Assembly: GCA_038147755.1 (NCBI GenBank)
Contig: JAYQTS010000008.1
Span: 248,001 to 312,000, forward strand
DNA from: UBA5951 sp012269555
Lineage (GTDB): Bacteria; Pseudomonadota; Alphaproteobacteria; Puniceispirillales; Puniceispirillaceae
Direction: 5' to 3'
DNA length: 64,000 bases
The first letter of the stretch is position 1. The number at the start of each line of letters is the position of its first letter. The notes under the pieces are model-generated. The model did not search any database. It had not been told where the DNA came from and saw only the letters and a list, made by a program, of their open reading frames with translations. Below, one piece after another: positions 38,028 to 47,189 of the stretch. The position numbers and the translations under genes are program-made.

Positions 38028-38093
38028 TTTAAAATTTCTCTGTTCTAATGAATTGAATTTTTCAAAAATACAAGTTTGAGTTTTTCTGTATTT

Positions 38094-38855
38094 TTATCCT
38101 CTGCCAACAAAAGGCATGTTTGTTGCCATAATAGTCATGTTAAGAATATTTGTATCGAGTGGAAGGCTTGCCATATAAGCTACCGCGCGGCCACACTCAT
38201 CTGATTCTATTACTGGCTCAACCATAATGTCACCATTAGCTTGAGGAACTCCTTTTGTAAATCTATTTCCAATGGCTGTGTCAGCATTTCCTATGTCGAG
38301 TTGCGAGCTTGCGATAGAGTAAGGCCTTCCGTCTAGGGCTATTGTTTTCGTCATTCCTGTAATAGCATGTTTAGTTGCTGTATATGCGATTGTATTAGGT
38401 CTTGGTGAATGGGCACTTATTGAACCATTATTTATTATTCTTCCTCCTTGCGGAGATTGAGATTTCATTAATTTGAAAGCTGCTTGTGCGCACAAAAAAC
38501 TACCAGTGAGATTTACATCAACACATTGACGCCAAGCCTCTTCACTTAATTCGTCTAGTTCAACACGAGGTCCACCCATGCCAGCATTTTTGAATAGCAC
38601 ATCTAATCTACCATAGTTATTTTCTATTTCTGTGAATATTGATTTAACCGAACTACCATCGGTAACATCGGCAACAATGGCACGAATTTTTGGCTTATCA
38701 GTTGCTCCAATAGATGCGGTTTCTTCAAGCTGTTCCTTTCTTCTCCCACAAACGATAACATTAAAATTATCATTTTGCAGAGCTATTGCTGCTGATCTCC
38801 CGATACCTGTCCCACCTCCAGTAATCAGTGCGACCTTTATTTGAGTTTGGTTCAT
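38094..38855 (-). CDS. SDR-family oxidoreductase
   Basis: 253 residues from ATG 38855 (MNQTQIKVALITGGGTGIGRS). TGGGTGIG cofactor loop, NNGSISAHSP Ser, YTATKHA with Tyr-x-x-x-Lys. Classical SDR. Second gene of the operon, between the amidohydrolase (74 bases upstream) and the dehydratase (66 downstream), where a sugar or sugar-acid dehydrogenase would be expected. Confidence 0.87.
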   Translation of the reverse strand: MNQTQIKVALITGGGTGIGRSAAIALQNDNFNVIVCGRRKEQLEETASIGATDKPKIRAIVADVTDGSSVKSIFTEIENNYGRLDVLFKNAGMGGPRVELDELSEEAWRQCVDVNLTGSFLCAQAAFKLMKSQSPQGGRIINNGSISAHSPRPNTIAYTATKHAITGMTKTIALDGRPYSIASSQLDIGNADTAIGNRFTKGVPQANGDIMVEPVIESDECGRAVAYMASLPLDTNILNMTIMATNMPFVGRG

Positions 38856-38929
38856 TAATTTGCTCCAATTTATGAAGAACACACCGGCTTATTTAAAAAG
38901 GTATGTTACAATAAAATTTATTAATTTGT

Positions 38930-39823
38930 TTACCCGTGATAATCACCAAAATCATAAAATAATTCTGAATTGGTAACCATAATTTGCTTTCGCATGGTAT
39001 CATCAGTTATCCATTCCCCAAACCAATTTACCAGGTCTCCATCATTTGGATTTACTTCATATTTATTTGGATGAGGCCAGTCTGTACCCCACATTACATT
39101 ATCAGAATTAGCTTCAACAAGTGCTCTGGCCATTGGCAAAACATCATCATAAGGTGGAAGATCTGTCTCACTTACGCGGTTAGCTCCTGATATTTTAATC
39201 CATGTATTTCCATCTTTTACAAGCTTCAATAATGTTTTGAATCCATCTGAATTGATACCAGCCGTAGCAGGTTGATATGCAAAGTGACCTATTGATATGG
39301 GAACAGATGCATTAGAGAGCACCGGCTCTAGTTCCACAATATCTTTGCCTGGAAACAAATACTCTAAATGCCAACCAAGGCCTTTTATTTTATCTTCAAG
39401 TTTTGAAATCTCTTTCAGTTCAAGCGGCATTCCGCCCTTGTTATCTAGATTAAGTCTAACTCCTCTAATGCCCTGTTCATGCAATTCCTGAAGGAAATTT
39501 TCAGACGCATCCATTTTAATGGCACAAACACCACGTGCTTTGTTTGGAATCTTTTCGTTTAATACATTCATTCCTTTTAAAATGGCCGAATTATCTACTC
39601 CATAAACAGATGGCTGAGTAAAAACAACTCTATCTATTCCAAGTGTTTGGTGAAGATGTATTAAATCTTCCAATGTAGAATCTGGTGGATTGTATCCTCT
39701 TCCTTCAAATAAGGGGAAATGACTCTCAAAAATATGTACATGTGTATCAATACTGCCGGTCGGCAGGGTTATGCTGGGTTTTCGTGGGTTTCTATCTGGT
39801 GCTATACAATCTTTGATAGTCAT
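38930..39823 (-). CDS. Amidohydrolase-family lactonase-like protein (LigI / galactarolactone-isomerase branch)
   Basis: 297 residues from ATG 39823 with GGAGAGAG before it; the TTG four codons upstream is less likely. TIM-barrel motifs: SIDTHVHIFE (HxH), VFTQPSVYGVDNSA, GIRGVRLNLDN, ISIGHFAYQPA, MWGTDWPHPN. This is the COG3618-like branch that hydrolyses or isomerises lactones such as 2-pyrone-4,6-dicarboxylate and aldarolactones. First gene of the lactonase-SDR-dehydratase-EamA operon; operator copy 3 lies 40 bases upstream. Confidence 0.83.
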   Translation of the reverse strand: MTIKDCIAPDRNPRKPSITLPTGSIDTHVHIFESHFPLFEGRGYNPPDSTLEDLIHLHQTLGIDRVVFTQPSVYGVDNSAILKGMNVLNEKIPNKARGVCAIKMDASENFLQELHEQGIRGVRLNLDNKGGMPLELKEISKLEDKIKGLGWHLEYLFPGKDIVELEPVLSNASVPISIGHFAYQPATAGINSDGFKTLLKLVKDGNTWIKISGANRVSETDLPPYDDVLPMARALVEANSDNVMWGTDWPHPNKYEVNPNDGDLVNWFGEWITDDTMRKQIMVTNSELFYDFGDYHG

Positions 39824-39862
39824 AACTCTCTCCAAAATTTATTATGCTTAACGATCATTAAT

Positions 39863-39872
39863 TTATCGATAA
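39863..39872. promoter_or_regulatory. Palindromic operator candidate TTATCGATAA, copy 3
   Basis: Perfect palindrome, 40 bases before the lactonase-like gene. On the minus strand TGGACA (39913-39908), 16 bases, TACACC (39891-39886) could be the promoter; the palindrome then falls at about +8 to +17. Confidence 0.65.
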
Positions 39873-39962
39873 TTTTTATATTTAGGGTGTAACAATAAAG
39901 AAAAATTTGTCCATACAAAAATTTATTTATCTTTTTAAGTTAATTTAAAATTCAATAATATT

Positions 39963-40721
39963 TTAATTATTCTGTAAAAATATATCTGCACCTTCTAGTA
40001 GTCTATTTGACGGCGGATCAATCCTTTCTAGTGTTGACGAGATTTCCACATCCCAATTTAAAGAGGTTCTGATTTCCTCAGCACTCCTATCAGAATAAAT
40101 TTTTTGTAAGACAGCCTTTCCTGCTTTGAAGCTGAAATATGCATCTGGCATAGCAACGCCAACCACACCCTTTCTATCACCATATGGCATATTTGGAGAA
40201 GTGATGAAATCAACATTATTTACAAAGCGTCTTGGGTCAGATGGCATAACAACAACTACTTTATTTGCCAACACCGAAATATCGTGAGCTCCTCCTGAGC
40301 CTGGTAATGATATAGTTTTTCCAGATTTTGTTGTGAGCTTGCTGCTGTTAAGGTTTCCTTTCACATCTATTTGAGCTGCAGATAATAAACCAACATCAAT
40401 CTCGCCTCTCTGGAGCATACTGAATACATCCAGCATAGAACCATGCATTTTTGAAGTTTTTGCAATATTTGCGCTTGCAGTAGATAAAGGTTGTGTTTTG
40501 CACATTACCTCCATTAGTCCTGACTCAAACACAAGGTGACAGTTTGGTGATGTATAATTCTGGGCTATGTGAGCAACTAAACATGGCAATCCAATGCCAA
40601 CAAAAATTGTTTTACACTCTAAGATTTCACTGGATGCCATGAAAGCTGCTCTTGTTTGTGAAATCGAATCATCTGATATTTTTTGTTTCTGAGCACCTTC
40701 GTTCACTATCTTAGTTTTCAT
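39963..40721 (-). CDS. CoA-transferase family, beta-type subunit
   Basis: 252 residues of the family I CoA-transferase small/beta subunit fold: CKTIFVGIGLPCLVAHIAQ near residue 35, LSAAQIDVKGNLNSS and SLPGSGGAHDISVLANKVVVV. Pairs with the next gene upstream, whose stop it overlaps by four bases (ATGA). Closest families are glutaconate CoA-transferase B and the ring-opening hydrolase IpdB; the sequence alone does not settle which. Confidence 0.85.
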   Translation of the reverse strand: MKTKIVNEGAQKQKISDDSISQTRAAFMASSEILECKTIFVGIGLPCLVAHIAQNYTSPNCHLVFESGLMEVMCKTQPLSTASANIAKTSKMHGSMLDVFSMLQRGEIDVGLLSAAQIDVKGNLNSSKLTTKSGKTISLPGSGGAHDISVLANKVVVVMPSDPRRFVNNVDFITSPNMPYGDRKGVVGVAMPDAYFSFKAGKAVLQKIYSDRSAEEIRTSLNWDVEISSTLERIDPPSNRLLEGADIFLQNN

Positions 40722-41593
40722 GAATTAGTCCATTCTAGCTTTTTTAATAAGTCATCTGGTAGGCTTTGAAGATAGCTATTAAAATCATTATGATTGTAAA
40801 TAGTTGATTGAAGCCATTCCTCTGTTTTTAAAGCATCTTTGGTATTGATACTATGGTCTGCATAATATTTTTCATCTCTTTGATAGAAACCATGTAAATA
40901 GGAAGGATAGGCCCCAAAGGGTTGCTCAATGACGGCAACAACTTTGTGTGCTGGTAATTTTGTAAGATGAGGCATAAGAGCAATTTCATCATCTCGGCAA
41001 ATCTCTTCAACGGAACAAATAATTTTTTTTGATGCCTCGCATCCATCTACAGTATCGCCAATAGAGCCCCATAGTTGTACGTTGCCATTTACATCGGAGC
41101 GTTGTGCATGAACGATAGCAACATCGGGATTTAAGGAACCATGAGCTTGGATTTCAGCATCTGTAAATGGACACTTTATAGATTTTATTCCTGAAACTGT
41201 GTGTGCAAGATCGCCATCGGAAAGAATAGGAGAAGGAATAAACGGTACGCCAAGTTTTCCTGCATGTAAGCGCAACATCATTGAAAAATTTGTGCTTTCG
41301 ATCAATTCAAGTGTGTCTGACTCGACCGCCTGTCTAATAACATTACTCATGCCCATGCCTGGATTGCCATACCAACCACACGTTAAACGTTGGGTACAAC
41401 CACTTGCAACCAGCATATCGAAGACGATATCAGCCCCAGTTTTTATCAAGTGCAGGCCATATTTTTTTTGACGAACGATTTCCTGCGCTATTGAAAATGG
41501 AATTGCATGACCAAAACCACCAACAAAAACCATATCAGAATTATTTACATATTTTTTTACTGCTTGTTGAGCAGTCATTATTTTATCTACCAT
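40718..41593 (-). CDS. CoA-transferase family, alpha-type subunit
   Basis: 291 residues: DMVFVGGFGHAIPFSIAQEIVR, GADIVFDMLVASG, CGWYGNPGMGMSNVIRQAVESDTLELIESTNFSMMLRLHAGKLGVPFIP, HAQRSDVNGNVQLWGS. This is the GctA/IpdA-type subunit. First gene of a two-gene operon divergent from the ACMSD-like gene. The pair either loads CoA onto an acid or, if IpdAB-like, opens a ring of a CoA ester. Confidence 0.85.
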   Translation of the reverse strand: MVDKIMTAQQAVKKYVNNSDMVFVGGFGHAIPFSIAQEIVRQKKYGLHLIKTGADIVFDMLVASGCTQRLTCGWYGNPGMGMSNVIRQAVESDTLELIESTNFSMMLRLHAGKLGVPFIPSPILSDGDLAHTVSGIKSIKCPFTDAEIQAHGSLNPDVAIVHAQRSDVNGNVQLWGSIGDTVDGCEASKKIICSVEEICRDDEIALMPHLTKLPAHKVVAVIEQPFGAYPSYLHGFYQRDEKYYADHSINTKDALKTEEWLQSTIYNHNDFNSYLQSLPDDLLKKLEWTNS

Positions 41594-41708
41594 TTTCAGA
41601 TGACGCCATAAACATATTGCTAAATCAAGATTACATTTTTATAAAATATGATTTTTATTTTGTTTTATGTAAAATATTTGTTGTTTTATGTGTGTTGTTT
41701 GTAGCATA

Positions 41709-41718
41709 TTATCGATAT
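41709..41718. promoter_or_regulatory. Palindromic operator candidate TTATCGATAT, copy 4 (one mismatch)
   Basis: Lies almost midway between the divergent CoA-transferase operon (116 bases) and the ACMSD-like gene (124 bases). Extended form ATATTATCGATATT is itself nearly symmetric. Direction of control not resolved. Confidence 0.5.
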
Positions 41719-41841
41719 TTTGCTAGATGTGAATATTACAAGTTTCACGTATAAAGCAGGTAAATATTAATAGGCTATTTCTTTTGTAATTTAAGCAAAG
41801 AATGGAAATGGTATACTTTTTGGTTTTTTCGGAGGATAAAA

Positions 41842-42905
41842 ATGGAATTAAGACCTTATGGCGCAACCGCTGCCAGAGAACATGGCAAGTCAGGAGCTGA
41901 AACACGCCCTTCACGTCTTACAATTGATGCACATTGTCATTTACACGTTCAGGAAGCACATGATTTAGTTGACGGGATTTTAAATCCGATGGCTATACCG
42001 GCTGTTAGATATTCAAATCCGCGTACTACCGCTCAAAATGTAAAACAAAACCAAGAAGATAGAATCGTTCACCTAACAGATTTAGACCAACGTCTTCGCG
42101 ATATGGATAGACAAGGTATCGATATGCAGGTGCTTATTCCTGTTCCCTTTCAGGCATATTATTCAGTTCGAAATTCTGTTGGGCATAAAGCCATACAAAC
42201 AATTAACAATAAATTATCCTCAATTGCTCAATCTCGCCCTGATAGATTTCTAGCTCTTGGGCATTTGCCGCTGCAAGATGGAGATGCTGCTGCCAAAGAG
42301 ATGGAACGAGGAGTCAAAGAATTAGGATTAAAAGGATTTCAGGTACTGGGTTCAGTCAACGGCTCTGAATTATCAGATAGAAGTCTAGACCCAATGTGGG
42401 AGATGGCAGAAAAGCTTGATACTTTGATGGTTTTGCACCTAATGGATATCCTCAAGGTGACCGCTTCTTAAATCACTATTTTAATAATGTTATTGGAAAC
42501 CCCCTAGATACAACGGTTGCAATTCATCATTTAATTTTTGATGGCACTCTTGAGAGATACCCAGGCTTGAAAATTCTTGCCGTTCACGGGGGTGGATACC
42601 TCCCAGCATACGCAGGACGAATAGACCACGCCTGGGGCGCTCGTCCAGATTGTCGTGAAATTATAAAGAACAAGCCATCTGACTACTTAAAGAAAATATA
42701 TTTTGATACAGTAGTATTTACTTATGAGCAGTTGGACTATCTGGTTAAAATATATGGTTCTGACAAAATTGTAATGGGTACAGATTATCCGTATGATATG
42801 GCAGAGGATGACCCAATAGGTCATGTTACGGGCACCACTTCCTTAACTGAGGAGGATATTGCAAAAATTGTTGGGGGTAACGCTGAAAAGCTTTTAGGGC
42901 TTTAA
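41842..42905 (+). CDS. ACMSD-like amidohydrolase-family decarboxylase/hydrolase, one frame break
   Basis: Metal-binding DAHCHLHV (HxH) near residue 30, MDRQGIDMQVLIPVP, FLALGHLPLQD, then a break near 42438-42445 within LMVLHP(N)GYPQGDRF, followed by AVHGGGYLPAYAGRIDHAW (metal His) and MGTDYPYDM (metal Asp). About 354 residues when joined. Members decarboxylate aromatic or muconate-type acids (ACMSD, 5-carboxyvanillate and gamma-resorcylate decarboxylases). GGAGG ribosome binding site before ATG. Confidence 0.85.
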
Positions 42906-42929
42906 CAAGTATTAATAAAAAATGAAAGT

Positions 42930-42959
42930 GCGGCTTGTCAATTCAAGCCGCCTTTTTTT
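42930..42959 (+). terminator. Intrinsic terminator after the ACMSD-like gene
   Basis: Perfect 8-bp stem GCGGCTTG (42930-42937) / CAAGCCGC (42944-42951), 6-base loop, then CTTTTTTT. It also lies just beyond the stop of the converging alpha/beta hydrolase gene, but the T-run favours the plus direction. Confidence 0.88.
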
Positions 42960-42964
42960 CTATC

Positions 42965-44188
42965 TTAAAAATAGGAATCATTACTACTAATCGGAGGTTC
43001 CCATTGGCAGTCACCCCATGGCCCGTCACCATTATTCGCGACGTATGCAATGCGTCCGTTTGCTAATCCTTCTTCAGGATTTTTGGAAAAAAGCACGCGT
43101 TGTAGCCAGTCCATAATATAATGATGGCAGTCTAGTTTACCTAAATTGGGTATTCCCCATAAAGGATGAAATTGGTCTTCAATTACCCACATTTCTTTTC
43201 TACATTTGAGATCCTCGAAAACTTCAATAGCATCCTCTAATGGGCACAATGGATCAAACTCACCGGTGGCTAGCAATGTTGGACAGGTAATTTTATCGGA
43301 ATATCCTTTTACTGTCATTTCAGACGACATTTTATCAAATTCATTCTCATCCTCCATTCCTGCCATATACATAAACATCTGTTTGAAGCGTGGTGAAGAG
43401 ACAGAAAAAATAGTATTATTGGGATTAAAACACGCAACACCACTAGCTATGGCAGCGGCTCGATGGTCATAACTTGCTAAACGAAGCGACCAATAGCTCC
43501 CCATACTTACTCCATAAATACCAATGCGTTCGCTATCTATTTCTTCTCTTGTCTGAAGGTATGAGATAACAGCGGCACCAGCACGCTCATAATTATTTCC
43601 AACAGCACGAATTTTCTGCATATTTGAGTTGCCCTGCCCCGGACCATCCATAGAAATGACATGCATTCCTCTGTTTATAGCTAGATTATTCATTACCTTA
43701 GGAAAATATTCTTTTGTTTGGTCCATTCCTGGCACATAGATTATACAAGGAGCTTTACGTCTGTCTGGAAGCAAGTGCAGAAGACAGGAAATTGTTTTAC
43801 CATCATCAAATGGTACCTCTATGCGTTCTATCGGGTAAGGAGAAATGGCGCTTCTTCTATCCACCATTTCAGCAAGTTTTTTAGTCAAATATATTTTTAC
43901 AGGATTGTCGTCAAAATAAATGGGGTGGTGTGCCATTCTGTAGGCTTCAACTGCATGTTCATAATGCTCTAAAGCGGTCATTAGGAAACCTTGTTTTTCA
44001 GCCTGTTTTGCTAAAGCCTCATCATGTTCTGCTTTTTGTCTCCACATTTTTGGAAGCATCCGATAATTATGAGCGCGTTTTGGTGTTTCCCAATCATCTC
44101 GTTCAAAATTTTGGACTCTCCCACGCATATTAAGTGCAAGATCAAGCATCCATTGTTGTTCATCTCGTTTGGTTCTAAGTGATTTCAT
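42965..44188 (-). CDS. Alpha/beta hydrolase (FrsA/DUF1100-like)
   Basis: 407 residues. A helical N-terminal cap (about 1-115) precedes the hydrolase core: oxyanion strand CIIYVPGMDQ, nucleophile elbow GVSMGS with Ser228, acid in GEFDPLCP, and His in DQFHPLW. This architecture is shared with FrsA-like esterases and C-C bond hydrolases such as 2,6-dihydroxypseudooxynicotine hydrolase. Last gene of the cyclase-ThDP enzyme-OsmC-hydrolase operon, which favours a ring- or C-C-cleaving role; that is inference. Confidence 0.82.
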   Translation of the reverse strand: MKSLRTKRDEQQWMLDLALNMRGRVQNFERDDWETPKRAHNYRMLPKMWRQKAEHDEALAKQAEKQGFLMTALEHYEHAVEAYRMAHHPIYFDDNPVKIYLTKKLAEMVDRRSAISPYPIERIEVPFDDGKTISCLLHLLPDRRKAPCIIYVPGMDQTKEYFPKVMNNLAINRGMHVISMDGPGQGNSNMQKIRAVGNNYERAGAAVISYLQTREEIDSERIGIYGVSMGSYWSLRLASYDHRAAAIASGVACFNPNNTIFSVSSPRFKQMFMYMAGMEDENEFDKMSSEMTVKGYSDKITCPTLLATGEFDPLCPLEDAIEVFEDLKCRKEMWVIEDQFHPLWGIPNLGKLDCHHYIMDWLQRVLFSKNPEEGLANGRIAYVANNGDGPWGDCQWEPPISSNDSYF

Positions 44189-44219
44189 TTTTATTTTTTT
44201 GGCCTCTCAGTTTTTTATT

Positions 44220-45401
44220 TTATGAAATAGAATTTCCATTTAAGCAAATTTCTACTTTTGGTTCTAATGGTGTTGCAAGGGTCGCATGAAGATAACAGGA
44301 CCTAGCAGATAATTCCAAAAGCCTTTCATATTCTTCTTCTGAGGCTTCACCGTTCATAAAAAGATGCGTATCAACAGCGGCCATCTTTCCAGTTTTAATA
44401 TTTTCCTCTTCACTTACTTCAAAGTCAATTGTCTGAGTAAGACGCATATTATTTATAGAGAATTTTTGATGTTCGATATATCTGTGCAACTGTGTTAAAA
44501 AGCAAAAAGATATGCCTGCGCATAGATGGCTTAAGCCAGAAGGGCCAGTATTTCCGCCCTCGTCACTTCCAATCTCAAAGCGTGTCATTCCAGGAAGACC
44601 AAGCACCGTATCAGCAATTACTCTGCTTGATTTTAAATCACTGTGGCTTTCTCCATAGATATTACGAATAATTTTCGTTGTTGTACCGGTTGGGGCTTTT
44701 GTTATTTCACCCTCTAATTCAGTTCCTGTTTTTCGGATTATGTTCTCCATAAATTTAAAACCTTCTTTAGGTGCAGGAGATGCCTTGTAAATCATGAAGG
44801 GATCTTCAGCTGCGTCCACAGGACAATTTGGCAAATTTGATAGTTTTTTCTGAGTTCCGTTTATAAACAAAGAAAAACGACTGTGAAGTGCATTTTTATA
44901 ACCATAGATAAATGGAGAGGCTAATAAAGCTTTTGCAACTATCTGGTTTATCTCTTCCGGGTTTGCTTTTGCACTAAAAGATATTTCAATTAAAGGAGGC
45001 TCTGCATGTCCTGCTGCATCCCCTTTTACAAAAGAGCCAGTCATGTAGTAAAAATTAGACACTTCCATATCTATTTGTTTGATATCTAGGTTATCAACAT
45101 TTGCAAAATGACGAATTCGTCCAATCAAATCACCATGAAGAGCAGCATTAAAAAAACCAAGAGGAAATGGAGCGAGGTCAGTCCCAGAAAGATGTTTTCC
45201 CTCATCTGATGAAAGCCTCCATCTGCTGCCTCTCTCGCCTTCTTGAACAAGCGCTTCTTTCTGGAATAGTGCCATTTGTCTGGCATGGGTCTTAAAGGTT
45301 GTTTTACCGCTACCGCCCTTTACAATACTCGGTTGTTCGTTTCCATTAATGAATAAAAAACCAAGTGGATAGTTATCTTTATCTATACTAGGGTATCTCA
45401 A
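44220..45401 (-). CDS. OsmC-family protein with duplicated OsmC-like domain
   Basis: 393 residues, about 2.5 times a normal OsmC. The C-terminal half contains the clearest match: SGLSHLCAGISFCFLTQL helix with two cysteines, a middle strand SINNMRLTQTIDFEV, and LLELSARSCYLHATLA with a further Cys. The N-terminal half shows the OsmC-like GTDLAPFPLGFFNAAL helix start without the cysteines. OsmC/Ohr proteins reduce organic peroxides, but this fused form may have another task. Co-transcribed with the ThDP enzyme and hydrolase. Confidence 0.65.
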   Translation of the reverse strand: MRYPSIDKDNYPLGFLFINGNEQPSIVKGGSGKTTFKTHARQMALFQKEALVQEGERGSRWRLSSDEGKHLSGTDLAPFPLGFFNAALHGDLIGRIRHFANVDNLDIKQIDMEVSNFYYMTGSFVKGDAAGHAEPPLIEISFSAKANPEEINQIVAKALLASPFIYGYKNALHSRFSLFINGTQKKLSNLPNCPVDAAEDPFMIYKASPAPKEGFKFMENIIRKTGTELEGEITKAPTGTTTKIIRNIYGESHSDLKSSRVIADTVLGLPGMTRFEIGSDEGGNTGPSGLSHLCAGISFCFLTQLHRYIEHQKFSINNMRLTQTIDFEVSEEENIKTGKMAAVDTHLFMNGEASEEEYERLLELSARSCYLHATLATPLEPKVEICLNGNSIS

Positions 45402-45455
45402 AAAATTCTCCTGTAGCTTTTAAGTATCTAACATAATTTCACGGATTATATAAAA

Positions 45456-47130
45456 TCAAACAGTAGCCAATGGCGCTAACGCATTGATGTCAGTTACAAC
45501 ATCAATAATAACGGGTTTATTTAACTCTATAGCTTTTTCGATGGCTGGCTTTATTTCTTTCGCGTTTTCCACCCTTATACCTACGGCACCAATGTTTTCA
45601 GCTATAGCGGCAAAATTTATATTATTAAATGTCCAAAGTTGACGTCCTTCCTCTGTTTGCTCTCCGCCATAAGCTCTATCAAATCCACGCTTAGATTGAT
45701 TGCCGCCACTATTATTATTTACAATCACTATTGTATTTATATTCCATCTAACGGCTACTTCAATTTCGGCAATATGATACCAAAAACCAGCATCTCCAGT
45801 GAAGCAAATAACTGGTTTATCAGGTAAAGCACATTTTGCACCAAGAGAGGCAGGGAAGGCCCATCCAAGATGGCCTGCGCTCCTTATATAGGTTTGTTCT
45901 GAATGAGTTAAATCAAACATACCCCCCATCCACATGCCTGCATGACCCGTATCTACCACAAATACTGCGTTTTTCGGGGCAGCATTGCTAATTTCCTGAC
46001 ATAATCTTTCTGGTCTAATAGGTTTAGCGTCACTCTCCATTAGTGGTTGATATTTATTATACCAATCACTGCGTAATTTTGTTATCAGCGAGAGCCATTC
46101 TGTTCTCTCTGGAAAATTTTTTGAATCAGCGAGTTTGGTCATTCTTTCTAAAACAACTTTTGCATCTCCATGAATGGCTACTTCAAGATTATAATTTCTA
46201 CCTAGATTTTCAGGTTCAATATCAATTTGAATAACCCTAACTTTACTGGATGGAACAGCCCAAAAGTGGGTTGTCATAGAGCCTGTTTCGGAGCCAATAA
46301 ACATTACTAGGTCTGCTTCTTTTACAGATAGATTGGCTGATTCCCGAGAGTAAGTGCCTACAACGCCACAAGAAAGAGGATGGTTTGAGTTGATTAAGTC
46401 TTTCCCATTGAGGGAGGTTGCGATAGGTACGCTAAGTTTTTCAGCAAACGTTAGTAATTCTTTCGAGCATCCGGAATGTCTTGCGCCTCCTCCGGCAACA
46501 ATAATAGGCTTAGTGGCTTTTGAATGGCCTCAAGTGCTTTTTTAAAACACGATCAGCACATATGGGCCGATGAGGAGGAATTTGGATGTTGATTTCATTT
46601 ATAGTAACCTCTACCTCTGTTTCTTCTAGGTCTATTTGCGCTTCATTTCCTCTAAACTGCAAGTGAACTGGACCTGGTGAACCTGAAGTGGCAACTCTAA
46701 AAGCTTGTTCCATCATGTCTGAAAAACGATTTACATCATCAATCGTAGCATTAAATTTTGTTACTGGTTCAAAAGCAGGCATATCATCAATTTCCTGATA
46801 TACTTTTTTAAATTTTGTCTTTGGTTCACGTCCACCTGTCAAAGCGATTACTGGTGAATGGGCGAGGAAGGCATCTCTGAGCCCAGCTGCAATATTTAAG
46901 GCACCAATTATTTGGGCCATGCAAATAGCAGGTTTGTGAGATACTCGTGCATAACCATCTGCCATGTAAGCAGCAGATTTTTCTGAATGTACATGGAGTC
47001 TTTTGATGTTGGTCCTTTTCTCAATCTCAACCATAGTTCTTCTTAAAACAGCTGGAACCATAAAAATATGAGTTACGCTCAAGGATTTCAGTAATTCAGC
47101 TAGTACAACTGCACCTGTTTGTTTTTTCAT
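45456..47130 (-). CDS. Thiamine diphosphate-dependent enzyme, acetolactate synthase-like, two frame breaks
   Basis: Three-domain ThDP enzyme. N-domain with the cofactor-activating Glu50 in VHSEKSAAYMADGYAR; middle domain KPIIVAGGG, TSLNGKD; C-domain with GDAGFWYHIAEIEVAVRWNINTIVIVNNNSG (ThDP-Mg motif GDG-like, here GDA). Both breaks fall in A-runs near 46526 and 46545: adding one A in each gives VLKKALEAIQKATKPIIV. Joined length about 558 residues. Not obviously IlvB; relatives include cyclohexane-1,2-dione hydrolase, sulfoacetaldehyde acetyltransferase and benzoylformate decarboxylase. Confidence 0.82.
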
Positions 47131-47189
47131 TTTTTAAAGTTCCATTATGTTTAACTAAATTCAAGTTAGCAGGATTCTCACCCATCACT

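Noticed and set aside
45456..47130. Acetolactate synthase large subunit (ilvB)
   Set aside because: No ilvN small subunit beside it, and the neighbours are hydrolases and an OsmC protein; the ThDP fold alone does not justify the name.
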